A stretch of DNA of 64,000 bases from Nocardia bovistercoris. GTDB lineage: Bacteria; Actinomycetota; Actinomycetes; Mycobacteriales; Mycobacteriaceae. The stretch lies in assembly GCF_015674855.1 (NCBI RefSeq), contig NZ_JADMLG010000003.1:1-64000 (forward strand). Reading direction: 5' to 3'. The notes beneath the pieces were generated by a model. The model was not told where the DNA came from and made no database searches. It saw nothing but the letters and a program-made list of their open reading frames with translations. Positions 42,844-51,440 of the stretch are shown here, piece after piece (positions within the stretch are counted from its first letter, which is position 1; each line of letters begins with the position of its first letter). The position numbers were made by a program, and so were the translations under genes.

Positions 42844-43896
42844 GTGACACTGCGGATCGTGCAATGGACCACCGGCAATGTCGGGCGGGCGGCACTGAAA
42901 TCGATCATCGAACGCGCAGACCTGGAACTGGTCGGCGTCTACGCGCACGGTCCGGACAAGGTCGGCCGCGACGCGGGTGAACTGGCCGGGCTCGACAGGC
43001 AGGTCGGCGTCACCGCCACCGACGACATCGACGCGATCCTCGCGCTTCGGCCCGACTGCGTCTCCTACATGCCGCTGTTCCCCGATGTCGACGACCTGAC
43101 CCGGCTGCTGGCCGCGGGCATCAACGTCGTCACCACCTCGGAGTTCATCACCGGCGCGGCCGTCGGCGCCGATGCCCGCCGACGTCTGGAAGAGGCTGCG
43201 GTGAAGGGCGATTCGAGTATCTTCGGCAGCGGGGTCAATCCCGGCTGGATCGAATACCTCGGCGCGGTCGCCTCGGGTGTGGCCAGGAACCTGAAGTCGG
43301 TCAAGATCGCCGAATCGTTCGACCTGACGATCCTGTCGGCCGACGGCAACCAGGACGATTTCGGCTGGGGACGCCCCGCGGGCGATCCCGGGCACGCCGA
43401 CGACGTCGCCGAGGGCGTCGGCGAATTCCGCGACGCCGCGGAGATGATGGCCACCGTGCTCGGCCTGACCCTGGACGACATCCGCTACGAAGTCCGCTTC
43501 GCGCACGCCACCAAGGATCTGAAGGTGGCGGGTCGGACGGTGAACGAGGGCACCGTTGCCGGTATCGACATCAGCTGGTTCGGCGTGGCGGACGGCGCCG
43601 ACGTCATCGAACTGAACGCGGTGTGGACGCTCGGCACCGCCATCGATCCGCCGTGGACGACGAACATGGGTTACCTGATCGAGGTGAACGCCGACCCGAA
43701 GGTGATCGTGCGGGTCGACTTCCTGCCTGACAACATGGAGACGGCCACCTTCGATGACCTGATCGCCATGGGCACCACCTTGACCGCGGCGCCCGCCGTC
43801 AACGCCATTCCGGCGGTGGTCGCCGCTCGGCCCGGCATCGTCACCTACGCCGACCTGCCGCCGATCACCGCCGACATCGCGCCTCGGCTCGGATAG
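42844..43896 (+). CDS. NAD(P)H-dependent amine dehydrogenase-like protein, paralogue 2
   Basis: 350 residues, GTG start with AAAGGGAG as ribosome-binding site. The Rossmann start VQWTTGNVGRAALKSIIERA and GPDKVGRDAGEL match the divergent paralogue closely, as do GVNPGWIEYL and the end NAIPAVVAARPGIVTYADLP. The two are clearly related by duplication with inversion. A role in an amine or amino-acid-like catabolic step is possible. Its stop lies 47 bp before the end of ureC, which is convergent. Confidence 0.82.
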   Translation: MTLRIVQWTTGNVGRAALKSIIERADLELVGVYAHGPDKVGRDAGELAGLDRQVGVTATDDIDAILALRPDCVSYMPLFPDVDDLTRLLAAGINVVTTSEFITGAAVGADARRRLEEAAVKGDSSIFGSGVNPGWIEYLGAVASGVARNLKSVKIAESFDLTILSADGNQDDFGWGRPAGDPGHADDVAEGVGEFRDAAEMMATVLGLTLDDIRYEVRFAHATKDLKVAGRTVNEGTVAGIDISWFGVADGADVIELNAVWTLGTAIDPPWTTNMGYLIEVNADPKVIVRVDFLPDNMETATFDDLIAMGTTLTAAPAVNAIPAVVAARPGIVTYADLPPITADIAPRLG

Positions 43897-43943
43897 GCGA
43901 TAAGGGTGAGGTTGTCTGGCACCACGCGACCCTGAGGTACAGG

Positions 43944-45665
43944 TCAGAACAGGAAATAGCGCTGGGCCATGGGCAGTTCGGTGGCGGGCTGTTCGGTCCA
44001 TACCTCGCCGTCGACTCGTACCGTGAAGGTGTCCGGGTCCACCTCGATGCGCGGCATCGCGTCGTTGCCCGGCATGTCGGACTTGGTGACCTTGCGAACG
44101 TTCTTGACGGGCACCAGTTTTCGGCGCACGTTCAGTCGGTTCGCGAGTCCGTCCTCGATCGCCTGCTCGGAGACGAAGTGCAGTGCGGTGGCGGCGGCCG
44201 CGGGTGCGGCGGCGCCGAACATCGGGCGCGGCAGCACCGGCTGCGGTGTGGGGATCGAGGCGTTGGCGTCGCCCATGGCGGCCCAGGCGATCATGCCGCC
44301 CTTGAGCACCGCGTGCGGGCGCACCCCGAAGAACGCGGGCTCCCACAGGACGAGGTCGGCGAGTTTGCCGACCTCGACCGAGCCGATCTCGTGGTCGAGT
44401 CCGTGCGCGACGGCCGGGCAGATGGTGTATTTCGCGACGTAGCGACGCGCCCTGAGGTTGTCGGCCGCGCCGTCGCCAGGCAGCGCGCCGCGGCGGCGCT
44501 TCATCACGTGCGCGGTCTGCCAGGTGCGCATCACGACCTCGCCGATGCGGCCCATGGCCTGGGAGTCGCTGCCGATCATGGAGATCGCGCCCAGATCGTG
44601 CAGCAGATCCTCGGCCGCGATGGTCGACGGTCGGATGCGGCTCTCGGCGAAGGCCAGATCCTCCGGGATGGACGCGCTCAGGTGGTGGCACACCATGAGC
44701 ATGTCCAGATGCTCGTCGAGGGTGTTGACGGTGTGCGGGCGCGTCGGATTGGTGGAACTCGGCAGCACGTGGGGGTATGCCGCGACGGTGATGATGTCGG
44801 GTGCGTGCCCGCCGCCCGCGCCCTCGGTGTGATAGGCGTGGATGCCGCGGCCCGCGATCGCGGCCAGGGTGTCCTCGACGAATCCGGCCTCGTTGAGGGT
44901 GTCGGAATGCAAGGCCACCTGCACGCCCGCGGCATCGGCCACCCGCAGGCAGGCGTCGATCGCGGCGGGCGTCGAACCCCAGTCCTCGTGGAGTTTGAAA
45001 CCCGAAGCGCCCGCGCGCAACTGCTCCCACATGGCCTCTTCGCCGACCGTGTTGCCCTTGCCGAGCAGCACGATGTTCAGCGGCCAGTGGTCGGTGGCCT
45101 CGAGCATGCGGGCCAGATGCCACGCGCCCGGGGTCACCGTGGTGGCCTTGGAGCCTTCGGCGGGTCCGGTGCCGCCGCCGATGAGGGTGGTGATGCCGCC
45201 GCCGAGCGCCTCGTCCATGAGCTGCGGGCAGATGAAGTGCACGTGGCAGTCGATGGCGCCCGCGGTGACGATGCGCCCGTTGCCCGCGATGATCTCGGTG
45301 GACGGCCCGACCACCAGATCCGGGTGCACGCCGGACATGGTCTCGGGATTGCCCGCTTTGCCGATGCCGCAGATGCGGCCGTCGCGAATGCCGAGGTCGG
45401 CCTTGATGATTCCCCAGTGGTCGAGGATCACGACGCCGGTGATCACGGTGTCGGGTGTGCCCTCGGCGCGGGTGGCGCGGGACTGGCCCATGGATTCGCG
45501 CAGCACCTTGCCGCCACCGAAGACGGCCTCCTCACCCGCGAGACCCGGTCCGCCGCAGCGGTCCTCGGTGATCTCGATCAGCAGATCGGTGTCGGCCAAC
45601 CGGATTCGATCACCGGTGGTCGGCCCGAACAGTTCCGCGTAACGGGCCCGGCTCAACTCGCTCAT
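43944..45665 (-). CDS. ureC: Urease subunit alpha
   Basis: 573 residues, full length. Urease splits urea to ammonia and carbamate at a di-nickel site. All nickel ligands are in place: H141 and H143 (HVHF), carbamylated K224 (GFKLHEDWG), H253, H279 and D367, an offset of 7 from the Klebsiella numbering. The mobile-flap Cys is C326 in MVCHHLS. It starts 93 bp after ureB. Its next gene downstream on this strand would normally be ureF, but the 16-kb accessory block begins here instead. Confidence 0.97.
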   Translation of the reverse strand: MSELSRARYAELFGPTTGDRIRLADTDLLIEITEDRCGGPGLAGEEAVFGGGKVLRESMGQSRATRAEGTPDTVITGVVILDHWGIIKADLGIRDGRICGIGKAGNPETMSGVHPDLVVGPSTEIIAGNGRIVTAGAIDCHVHFICPQLMDEALGGGITTLIGGGTGPAEGSKATTVTPGAWHLARMLEATDHWPLNIVLLGKGNTVGEEAMWEQLRAGASGFKLHEDWGSTPAAIDACLRVADAAGVQVALHSDTLNEAGFVEDTLAAIAGRGIHAYHTEGAGGGHAPDIITVAAYPHVLPSSTNPTRPHTVNTLDEHLDMLMVCHHLSASIPEDLAFAESRIRPSTIAAEDLLHDLGAISMIGSDSQAMGRIGEVVMRTWQTAHVMKRRRGALPGDGAADNLRARRYVAKYTICPAVAHGLDHEIGSVEVGKLADLVLWEPAFFGVRPHAVLKGGMIAWAAMGDANASIPTPQPVLPRPMFGAAAPAAAATALHFVSEQAIEDGLANRLNVRRKLVPVKNVRKVTKSDMPGNDAMPRIEVDPDTFTVRVDGEVWTEQPATELPMAQRYFLF

Positions 45666-45758
45666 CGGCTACCTCCCGAAATACCGTGCGGCGCACCGGC
45701 GGGCGCGCGAAGTTGGTCAGTGTCGCGTGCGCGACGGTGGACGCTGTCGCGTACGAAG

Positions 45759-46070
45759 CTAGGCATCGAGCCTGCCGGGTGGGGTGCGGCTGATGCCGTG
45801 GACCTCGCGCGAACCGCCCAGCGGCACCAGCGAGACCCGCTGGGCCAGACCGGGTTCGAAGCGCACGGCGGTGCCCGCGGGGATGTCGAGCCGGTGCCCG
45901 TGCGCGGCGGCGCGGTCGAAGTCGAGTGCGGCGTTGGCCTGCGGGAAGTGCACGTGGCTGCCGATCTGCACCGGCCGGTCGCCGGTGTTGACGACGTCGA
46001 GTTCCACGCGCGGCGCGCCCACGTTCAGCTCGATGACGCCTTCGGCACAGAGGTATTCACCCGGAATCAC
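45759..46070 (-). CDS. ureB: Urease subunit beta
   Basis: 103 residues, normal size. The text [57 protein letters not shown] and the end [14 protein letters not shown] is the standard UreB pattern. It forms the (UreA-UreB-UreC)3 enzyme with its neighbours. Spacing to ureA is 9 bp and to ureC 93 bp on the same strand. Confidence 0.96.
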   Translation of the reverse strand: MIPGEYLCAEGVIELNVGAPRVELDVVNTGDRPVQIGSHVHFPQANAALDFDRAAAHGHRLDIPAGTAVRFEPGLAQRVSLVPLGGSREVHGISRTPPGRLDA

Positions 46071-46079
46071 GGCCCGCCC

Positions 46080-46382
46080 CTAGCCGATCGGGTGGTGCAC
46101 GGTGACGAGTTTGGTACCGTCCGGAAAGGTGGCCTCGACCTGCACGTCGTGAATCATCTCCGGCACGCCGTCCAGCACGTCGGCGCGGGTGAGCACGGTG
46201 CGCCCCGATGACATCAACTCGGCGACCGAGCGGCCGTCGCGGGCGCCCTCGAGCACGTGATCGGTGATGATCGCAACCGCCTCGGGATGGTTGAGCGCGA
46301 GTCCGCGCGCCTGCCTGCGGCGGGCCAGTTCGGCCGCGTAACTCAGCAGCAACCGTTCCTGCTCGTGCGGCGACAGTCGCAT
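46080..46382 (-). CDS. ureA: Urease subunit gamma
   Basis: 100 residues, the usual size. [20 protein letters not shown] is the family start, followed by [29 protein letters not shown] and the C-terminal [18 protein letters not shown] (only key parts are quoted). It is the first gene of ureA-ureB-ureC. Its promoter should be in the 75-bp gap after the thioesterase gene. Confidence 0.97.
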   Translation of the reverse strand: MRLSPHEQERLLLSYAAELARRRQARGLALNHPEAVAIITDHVLEGARDGRSVAELMSSGRTVLTRADVLDGVPEMIHDVQVEATFPDGTKLVTVHHPIG

Positions 46383-46457
46383 GCGGGCTCCTCACCGGTT
46401 CGGTCACAGGGGTGACGGCTATTCTGGCACGCGCGTTTCGCGGATGCGGGGCGAGCC

Positions 46458-46901
46458 TCAGTCGGACTTCACCAGATTCTGCAACCGCACCTGACCGCGT
46501 GCCACCACACGCTGCTGTTCGTCGGTCAGCACGACCAGCCACAGTTGCTGGGTGCGACCGCGGTGCACCGGCGTTGCCTCGGCCGACAGGGTGCCCTCGC
46601 GCACCGCACGCAGGAAGTCGGTGTTGTTGTTGACGCCGACGACGGTGCCGCCGTCGCCGAGCCAGACCGCCGCCGCGATGCTGGCCATCGTCTCGATGAC
46701 CGTGCAGTAGACGCCGCCGTTCACGATGCCCATGGGCTGGAACAGATGCGGTTTCACGATCAGTTCGCCGCGCACGCGATCCGGCGTGATCTCGGTGTAG
46801 CGCAGCCCGACCAGGTCGGCGAAGCTGCCCTGGCTCGCGGTCGTCAACTGTTCGGGGGTGACGCCCGCCAAGGACCGTGTCGATGGCTCCTGTTGTGTCA
46901 T
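46458..46901 (-). CDS. PaaI-like hotdog-fold thioesterase
   Basis: 147 residues, typical of single-domain hotdog thioesterases. Fold features: HLFQPMGIVNGGVYCTVIET is the catalytic Asn/Gly/Glu region, then VGVNNNTDFLRAVREG and a C-terminal strand LTDEQQRVVARGQVRLQNL. It should hydrolyse an acyl- or aryl-CoA thioester. It lies upstream of ureA on the same strand but is unrelated in function. Confidence 0.88.
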   Translation of the reverse strand: MTQQEPSTRSLAGVTPEQLTTASQGSFADLVGLRYTEITPDRVRGELIVKPHLFQPMGIVNGGVYCTVIETMASIAAAVWLGDGGTVVGVNNNTDFLRAVREGTLSAEATPVHRGRTQQLWLVVLTDEQQRVVARGQVRLQNLVKSD

Positions 46902-46962
46902 GGGTTCACCTTGACATCCCGGCGACCCGACGCCCGCGCAGGGTGCCGCACCGGAGGACGAA

Positions 46963-46996
46963 GCGGCGGGCCTCCACCGGAATGAAGGCCCGCCGC
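46963..46996 (-). terminator. Hairpin terminator downstream of the iron reductase-like gene
   Basis: GCGGCGGGCCT (46963-46973) pairs with AGGCCCGCCGC (46986-46996) over a 12-base loop. It lies 76 bp past the end of the minus-strand gene at 47072, ahead of the thioesterase gene. Confidence 0.6.
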
Positions 46997-47060
46997 GGCA
47001 GTGGATCGGGGGTCGCCGCAGCCCTCGGGACTCACGCTCGATCCGAACGCCGCGCTCAGT

Positions 47061-47079
47061 ATAGGTCAGCCTTACCTAA
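47061..47079. promoter_or_regulatory. IdeR/DtxR-like iron box overlapping the stop of the iron reductase-like gene
   Basis: ATAGGTCAGCCTTACCTAA matches 15 of 19 positions of the IdeR consensus TTAGGTTAGGCTAACCTAA. It covers the stop codon of the minus-strand gene. No gene start is directly downstream on either strand, so its role is open. Confidence 0.55.
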
Positions 47080-47782
47080 CTAAGCAAGCACTTCGACGCA
47101 CCGGCAGGCCGCGCTCCTCGAGCGCGAGCAACAGGCCCTGACCGTGCCGCGCCCCGACCAGCGCGTCGGTGCGCGCGAGATCGGGAACGTAGGTGGCCGC
47201 GCCGACGATGGATTCGCCCACCAGCGACCAGAATCGACGCGGACCGAGTCCGGCGCAGCGCCCGAGTCCGTGCTGGATCAGCGACAGCGAGGCGCAGCAC
47301 CGATGCGCGAGCCACACGTACATCGCCCGCGCGCACGGCAACACGACGACGCCGGGATCGCCCGCGCGCCGGTCGCCCGCGAGCACCCGGATCGTGGTGT
47401 CGGACAGGCCTGCCCAGTCGATGCCGCCGTCGTTGTCGTTGTGCACCCACAGGTTCTCCAGGCCCGGATCCCAGGCCGCGCCCTCGGCGACCAGCAGCGC
47501 CGCGACGCGCCCGATGACGGCGTGAATGAGCGCGGTGGCGACCACTTCGGCGGCGGTGTCGGCGCTGATCATCTCCGCGGCGTGGCGCCGGTACATGAGT
47601 TCGATACGGCCATCGCGCAACCCTTCGGAGAGCTTCCACCACCGACGTTTTCCCTGATCGGACATCGCGGCGACGGCATAGACGCGCGGATGCTCCGGTT
47701 GCAGCGCGCGCAACCGGTTACAGGAATGGCCGAACACCGCCGGGGTGAGACGGGCGGTGCAGGTTGTCACGGGCTCGAGCAT
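47072..47782 (-). CDS. Siderophore-iron reductase-like protein, possibly truncated at the 2Fe-2S tail
   Basis: 236 residues from ATG 47782 (MLEPVTTCTARLTPAV). The text resembles the actinobacterial FhuF-like ferric-siderophore reductases that free iron after uptake. Those proteins usually end with a Cys-rich 2Fe-2S tail of the SCCLYYR..CGDC type. Here the end is RRSACLVR and stop, with only one of the usual two adjacent Cys and nothing beyond. Either the tail was lost or the protein no longer holds a cluster. It is divergent from the iron ABC transporter, with an IdeR-like box between them. Confidence 0.7.
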   Translation of the reverse strand: MLEPVTTCTARLTPAVFGHSCNRLRALQPEHPRVYAVAAMSDQGKRRWWKLSEGLRDGRIELMYRRHAAEMISADTAAEVVATALIHAVIGRVAALLVAEGAAWDPGLENLWVHNDNDGGIDWAGLSDTTIRVLAGDRRAGDPGVVVLPCARAMYVWLAHRCCASLSLIQHGLGRCAGLGPRRFWSLVGESIVGAATYVPDLARTDALVGARHGQGLLLALEERGLPVRRSACLVR

Positions 47783-47827
47783 CGAACCTCCTCGGGGTCG
47801 GCTCCGTCGTAGAGTCGAATGCGGAAG

Positions 47828-47846
47828 ATAGGTTAGGCTTACCAGA
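47828..47846. promoter_or_regulatory. IdeR/DtxR-like iron box between reductase-like gene and iron ABC transporter
   Basis: ATAGGTTAGGCTTACCAGA matches 15 of 19 positions of the IdeR consensus. It lies 46 bases upstream of the minus-strand ATG and 47 bases upstream of the plus-strand GTG, so iron-loaded IdeR could shut both. Confidence 0.75.
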
Positions 47847-47892
47847 CCTAGCAACCTCAGCACCACCTTTAGGCAGGAGTAAGTTCTTCGCC

Positions 47893-48939
47893 GTGACACC
47901 CCTCGGTTCCGTACGGCGACGCCGCCTGACCGGACTTCTCACCCTGGCCGCCCTGCTGGCCGTCGCGGTGGTCGCGAGTATCGCGATCGGCACCCGGTCC
48001 CTTTCTCCCGCCACCGTTCTCGATTCCCTGCACACCGCGCTCACCTGCCCCGGCGGACCGTTCGAGTGCCCGGCGGAATCGGTCGCCGACGAGATCGTGC
48101 GCGGACTCCGCCTGCCGCGCACCGCATTGGCGCTGGTGTGCGGAATCGCACTCGGCATGACCGGCGCGCTCATCCAGGGCTACACCCGCAACCCGCTCTC
48201 CGACGCCGGACTGCTCGGGCTGAACGCGGGCGCGGCCTTCCTCGCCGCACTCGGCATGTACCTGTTCGGGCTCACCGCACCGGAGCAGTACATCTGGTTC
48301 GCCTTCCTCGGCGCGCTGCTCGCGGGCCTCGTGGTCTTCGGCGCGGCCGCCATCGGCGGCGGCAAGGCGAGTCCGCTGAGCCTGGTGCTCGCGGGCGCGG
48401 CGGTCACCGTCTTCCTGCAGGCCATGACCAACGCGGTGGTCACCCTCGACGTGTCCGCGCTGGACACCTACCGCTTCTGGGTGGTCGGCACCGTCGCCGG
48501 ACGCGACGCCGAGGTGTTCTGGCAGGTGCTGCCCTTCCTCGGCCTCGGACTCGTGATGGCCGTCGCCGCCGCGCCCGGACTCAACCTGCTCAGCCTCGGC
48601 GACGACGTGGCGCGCGGACTCGGCGTGAACGTCGGACGCAGCCGCGCGGTCGGACTGGCCGCCGTGGTGCTGCTGTGCGGCGCCGCAACGGCCGCCATCG
48701 GCCCCGTCGCCTTCCTCGGACTCGTCGCGCCGCATATCGCGCGCTTCTTCACCGGCCCCGACTACCGGTGGCTCATCCCGTATTCCGGCCTGTTCGGCGC
48801 GCTGCTGTTGACCGCGGCCGACGTGGCGGGCCGGGTGGTGGCGCGTCCCGACGAACTCCAGGTCGGGGTCATGCTCGCCGTCATCGGCGCGCCGTTCTTC
48901 ATCGCGTTCGTCCGCCGCAGGAAGTTGGTCAGCCTGTGA
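47893..48939 (+). CDS. Ferric-siderophore ABC transporter permease (FecCD type)
   Basis: 348 residues from GTG 47893. Many hydrophobic helices are present, as in the ten-helix BtuC/FecCD fold. Family motifs are GLRLPRTALALVCGIALGM (the first conserved loop, with RLPR), IQGYTRNPLSDAGLLGLNAG, and GPVAFLGLVAPHIARFFTGPD near the end. It starts a three-gene operon (two permeases then ATPase). No binding-protein gene is next to it. Confidence 0.94.
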   Translation: MTPLGSVRRRRLTGLLTLAALLAVAVVASIAIGTRSLSPATVLDSLHTALTCPGGPFECPAESVADEIVRGLRLPRTALALVCGIALGMTGALIQGYTRNPLSDAGLLGLNAGAAFLAALGMYLFGLTAPEQYIWFAFLGALLAGLVVFGAAAIGGGKASPLSLVLAGAAVTVFLQAMTNAVVTLDVSALDTYRFWVVGTVAGRDAEVFWQVLPFLGLGLVMAVAAAPGLNLLSLGDDVARGLGVNVGRSRAVGLAAVVLLCGAATAAIGPVAFLGLVAPHIARFFTGPDYRWLIPYSGLFGALLLTAADVAGRVVARPDELQVGVMLAVIGAPFFIAFVRRRKLVSL

Positions 48940-48979
48940 TCCGGCCGCCCCGTCCGACCAAACGCAAGGTAGGGACCGC

Positions 48980-50077
48980 GTGAGCGCCACCGTGAAAGCC
49001 CCAGCGACCCTGCGCGAACTACGGCCCGCCCTGCGCGTCGGACCGGTGTCGCTGGTGCTGCGCCCGCGCATGGCGGTGCTCGCGCTGCTGCTGGCGGCCG
49101 CGCTGTTCGCCCTGTTCTGTCTCGACATCGCGACCGGCGAGACGCACATCCCGCTGGACCGGGTCCTCGACGTGCTGTCCGGGGGCGGCACGCGCGCCCA
49201 GCGATTCATCATCTGGGAGTCGAGGATGCCGCGCGCGCTCACCGCCGTCGTGGTCGGCGCCGCCCTCGGCCTCGCGGGCGCGATCACCCAGTCGATCCTG
49301 CACAATCCGCTGGCCAGCCCCGACATGCTCGGCATCACCTCCGGCGCGGGCCTCGGCGCGATCCTCGTGCTGACCGGCATCGGCAACACCGGCGCCGCGG
49401 CGTCGGTCGGCGCGCCGCTGGCCGCGACGCTCGGCGGACTGCTCACCGCGCTCGCCATCTATTCGCTCGCCTGGGGCCGCAGCGCCACCGGCGAGGTCGG
49501 CGCCACCGGCATGCGCCTCGTACTGATCGGCATCGGCGTCAACGCGGTGCTGGTCGCGGGCATCAGCTGGACGCTGACCCGCAGCTCGCTCGAGACCGCG
49601 GCCCGCGCGCAACTGTGGATCAACGGCTCGCTCAACGCCGCCGACAACTCCACCCTCGTGCCCGCCGCGCTCACCCTCGGCGCGGCGCTGCTGGTCGCGG
49701 TCGCCTCCGCGCGCACGCTCGCGGCGCTGCGCCTCGGTCCGGAGAGCGTCCGGGTGCTCGGCGTGCGGGTGCAGACCCAGCAGGCGATACTGCTCGGCAC
49801 GGCGGTGACGGTGGCCTCGGTGGCGACCGCGGCGGTCGGCCCGGTGGGATTCGTGGCGCTGGCCGCGCCGCAGATCGCGCGCATGCTGTTCCGCACGCCC
49901 GGTGAACCGCTCGTCGGATCGGCGCTGTGCGGTGGTGTGCTCGTGGTCGGCGCGGATGTGGCCTCGCGCACGATCTTCCCGGTCGACCTGCCGGTCGGCA
50001 TCGTGACCGCGGCCTTCGGCGGACCGTTCCTGCTGTATCTGCTCGTTCGTATGAATCGGAAGGCGACCCTGTCATGA
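48980..50077 (+). CDS. Ferric-siderophore ABC transporter permease, second (FecCD type)
   Basis: 365 residues, GTG start 40 bp after the first permease. Motifs ESRMPRALTAVVVGAALGLA, ITQSILHNPLASPDMLGITS and VGPVGFVALAAPQIARMLFR are typical. With the first permease it should form the membrane channel for a siderophore complex. Its stop overlaps the ATPase start by 4 bp (ATGA). Confidence 0.94.
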   Translation: MSATVKAPATLRELRPALRVGPVSLVLRPRMAVLALLLAAALFALFCLDIATGETHIPLDRVLDVLSGGGTRAQRFIIWESRMPRALTAVVVGAALGLAGAITQSILHNPLASPDMLGITSGAGLGAILVLTGIGNTGAAASVGAPLAATLGGLLTALAIYSLAWGRSATGEVGATGMRLVLIGIGVNAVLVAGISWTLTRSSLETAARAQLWINGSLNAADNSTLVPAALTLGAALLVAVASARTLAALRLGPESVRVLGVRVQTQQAILLGTAVTVASVATAAVGPVGFVALAAPQIARMLFRTPGEPLVGSALCGGVLVVGADVASRTIFPVDLPVGIVTAAFGGPFLLYLLVRMNRKATLS

Positions 50078-50904
50078 CCACCGCATCCGGGGCCGACGCC
50101 CATCGGCTCGTCGCGCAGGACATCACCCTCGGCTACGGCGAGCGCGTCATCATCGACGGCCTCACCCTCGAGATCGCCTCCGGCATCGTGACCACCGTGA
50201 TCGGCCCGAACGGCTGCGGCAAGTCGACTCTGCTGCGCTCGCTGGGGCGGCTGCTCCGCCCGAGCAAGGGCCGGGTGGTGCTGGACGGCAAGGCGATCTC
50301 GTCGATGAAGACCAAGGACGTGGCCCGCGTGGTCGGCATGCTGCCGCAGACCCCGGTCGCGCCGGAGGGGCTGACGGTGGCCGATCTGGTCGCGCGCGGA
50401 CGCCATCCGCACCAGTCCTGGATTCGGCAGTGGTCGGCCACCGACGAGGCCGAGGTGATGGCGGCGCTGGCGCAGACCGGCATCGCCGATCTGGCCGATC
50501 GTTCCCTCGACGAGTTGTCCGGCGGTCAGCGCCAGCGGGCCTGGATCTCGATGGCGCTGGCCCAGGGCACCGACATCCTGCTGCTCGACGAGCCCACCAC
50601 CTATCTCGATCTGGCCCATTCGCTCGAGGTCCTCGACCTGGTCGACCAATTGCGCGCCGAGATGGGCCGCACGGTGGTGATGGTGCTGCACGACCTGAAC
50701 ATGGCGATCCGCTACAGCGACCGGCTGATCGTGATGCACGCCGGTCGCATCGTCGCGCAGGGCGCACCGGGCGACATCATCGATGCGGAGTTGTTGCTCG
50801 AGGTCTTCGGGCTGCGGGCGAAGGTGCTCGAGGATCCGGTGTCGGGGCGACCGATGATCGTGCCGATCGGCGCGCGGCAAGTGCTGGAGTCCGTTCGGCC
50901 CTAA
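50074..50904 (+). CDS. Ferric-siderophore ABC transporter ATP-binding protein
   Basis: 276 residues from ATG 50074. Walker A is GPNGCGKST, the signature is LSGGQRQRAWI, Walker B is ILLLDEPTTYLDL and the switch His is in VLHDLNMAIRYSDR. This is the FepC/FecE subgroup. The C-terminal part after about residue 225 ends in a short FepC-like strand region. It completes the transporter with two permeases. Confidence 0.96.
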   Translation: MTTASGADAHRLVAQDITLGYGERVIIDGLTLEIASGIVTTVIGPNGCGKSTLLRSLGRLLRPSKGRVVLDGKAISSMKTKDVARVVGMLPQTPVAPEGLTVADLVARGRHPHQSWIRQWSATDEAEVMAALAQTGIADLADRSLDELSGGQRQRAWISMALAQGTDILLLDEPTTYLDLAHSLEVLDLVDQLRAEMGRTVVMVLHDLNMAIRYSDRLIVMHAGRIVAQGAPGDIIDAELLLEVFGLRAKVLEDPVSGRPMIVPIGARQVLESVRP

Positions 50905-50946
50905 GACGCGCCGACTATGACCAATACCACACAGCTACCGAACAGT

Positions 50947-50963
50947 TACGACAAGGTGTAGTA
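50947..50963. promoter_or_regulatory. BlaI-type operator TACGACA-AGG-TGTAGTA
   Basis: Near-perfect inverted repeat with TACGACA and TGTAGTA arms around AGG, matching the actinobacterial BlaI half-site TACTACA/TGTAGTA at 13 of 14 arm positions. It lies 35 bases upstream of the blaI-like ATG, so the repressor should control its own operon. Confidence 0.7.
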
Positions 50964-50997
50964 CGCGTTCGCGTCGTTGGTTCTCTAAACTTGTGGG

Positions 50998-51375
50998 ATG
51001 GCAGGACTTGGTGAACTCGAGAAGGCGGTCATGGACCAGCTGTGGTCCAGTGCTGAACCGCAGACGGTCCGGCAGGTGCACGAGGCATTGGCCGCACGTC
51101 GTGAGCTCGCGTACACCACGGTGATGACGGTGCTACAACGACTCGCGAAGAAGAATCTGGTGGTACAGCGGCGCGACGATCGCGCCCATAGGTACGCGCC
51201 CGTGCACACCCGCGACGAATTGGTCGCGAGTCTCATGGTGGACGCGTTGCAGCAGGCCGAGGAGGCGGGCAGTCGCGCCGCCGCGCTCGTGCACTTCGTC
51301 GAACAGGTCGGCCCCGACGAGGCCGACGCACTGCGTGAGGCACTCGCTAAGCTCGAATCATCCGAAGGTTCCTGA
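50998..51375 (+). CDS. blaI: BlaI/MecI/CopY family transcriptional repressor
   Basis: 125 residues, normal size. The winged-helix domain is clear: GELEKAVMDQLWSSAEPQTV, VHEALAARRELAYTTVMTVL, and KKNLVVQRRDDRAHRYAPV. The C-terminal part (LVASLMVDALQQAEEAG...) is the dimerisation helix region. It should repress from the BlaI-type operator just upstream. A peptidase gene of the BlaR1/M56 type follows 65 bp later. No beta-lactamase gene is adjacent. Confidence 0.92.
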   Translation: MAGLGELEKAVMDQLWSSAEPQTVRQVHEALAARRELAYTTVMTVLQRLAKKNLVVQRRDDRAHRYAPVHTRDELVASLMVDALQQAEEAGSRAAALVHFVEQVGPDEADALREALAKLESSEGS

Positions 51376-51440
51376 TACCTTCGGCGCGACGCTCACAACG
51401 CCGTGAGCGTTCTGGCCCCACAACGCAGTGAGCTGAGTCG

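Noticed and set aside
27795..43943. Mobile element or integrative island at the urease split
   Set aside because: No integrase, transposase, tRNA or terminal direct repeats were seen at either junction. The block may still be foreign, but nothing in the sequence proves mobility.
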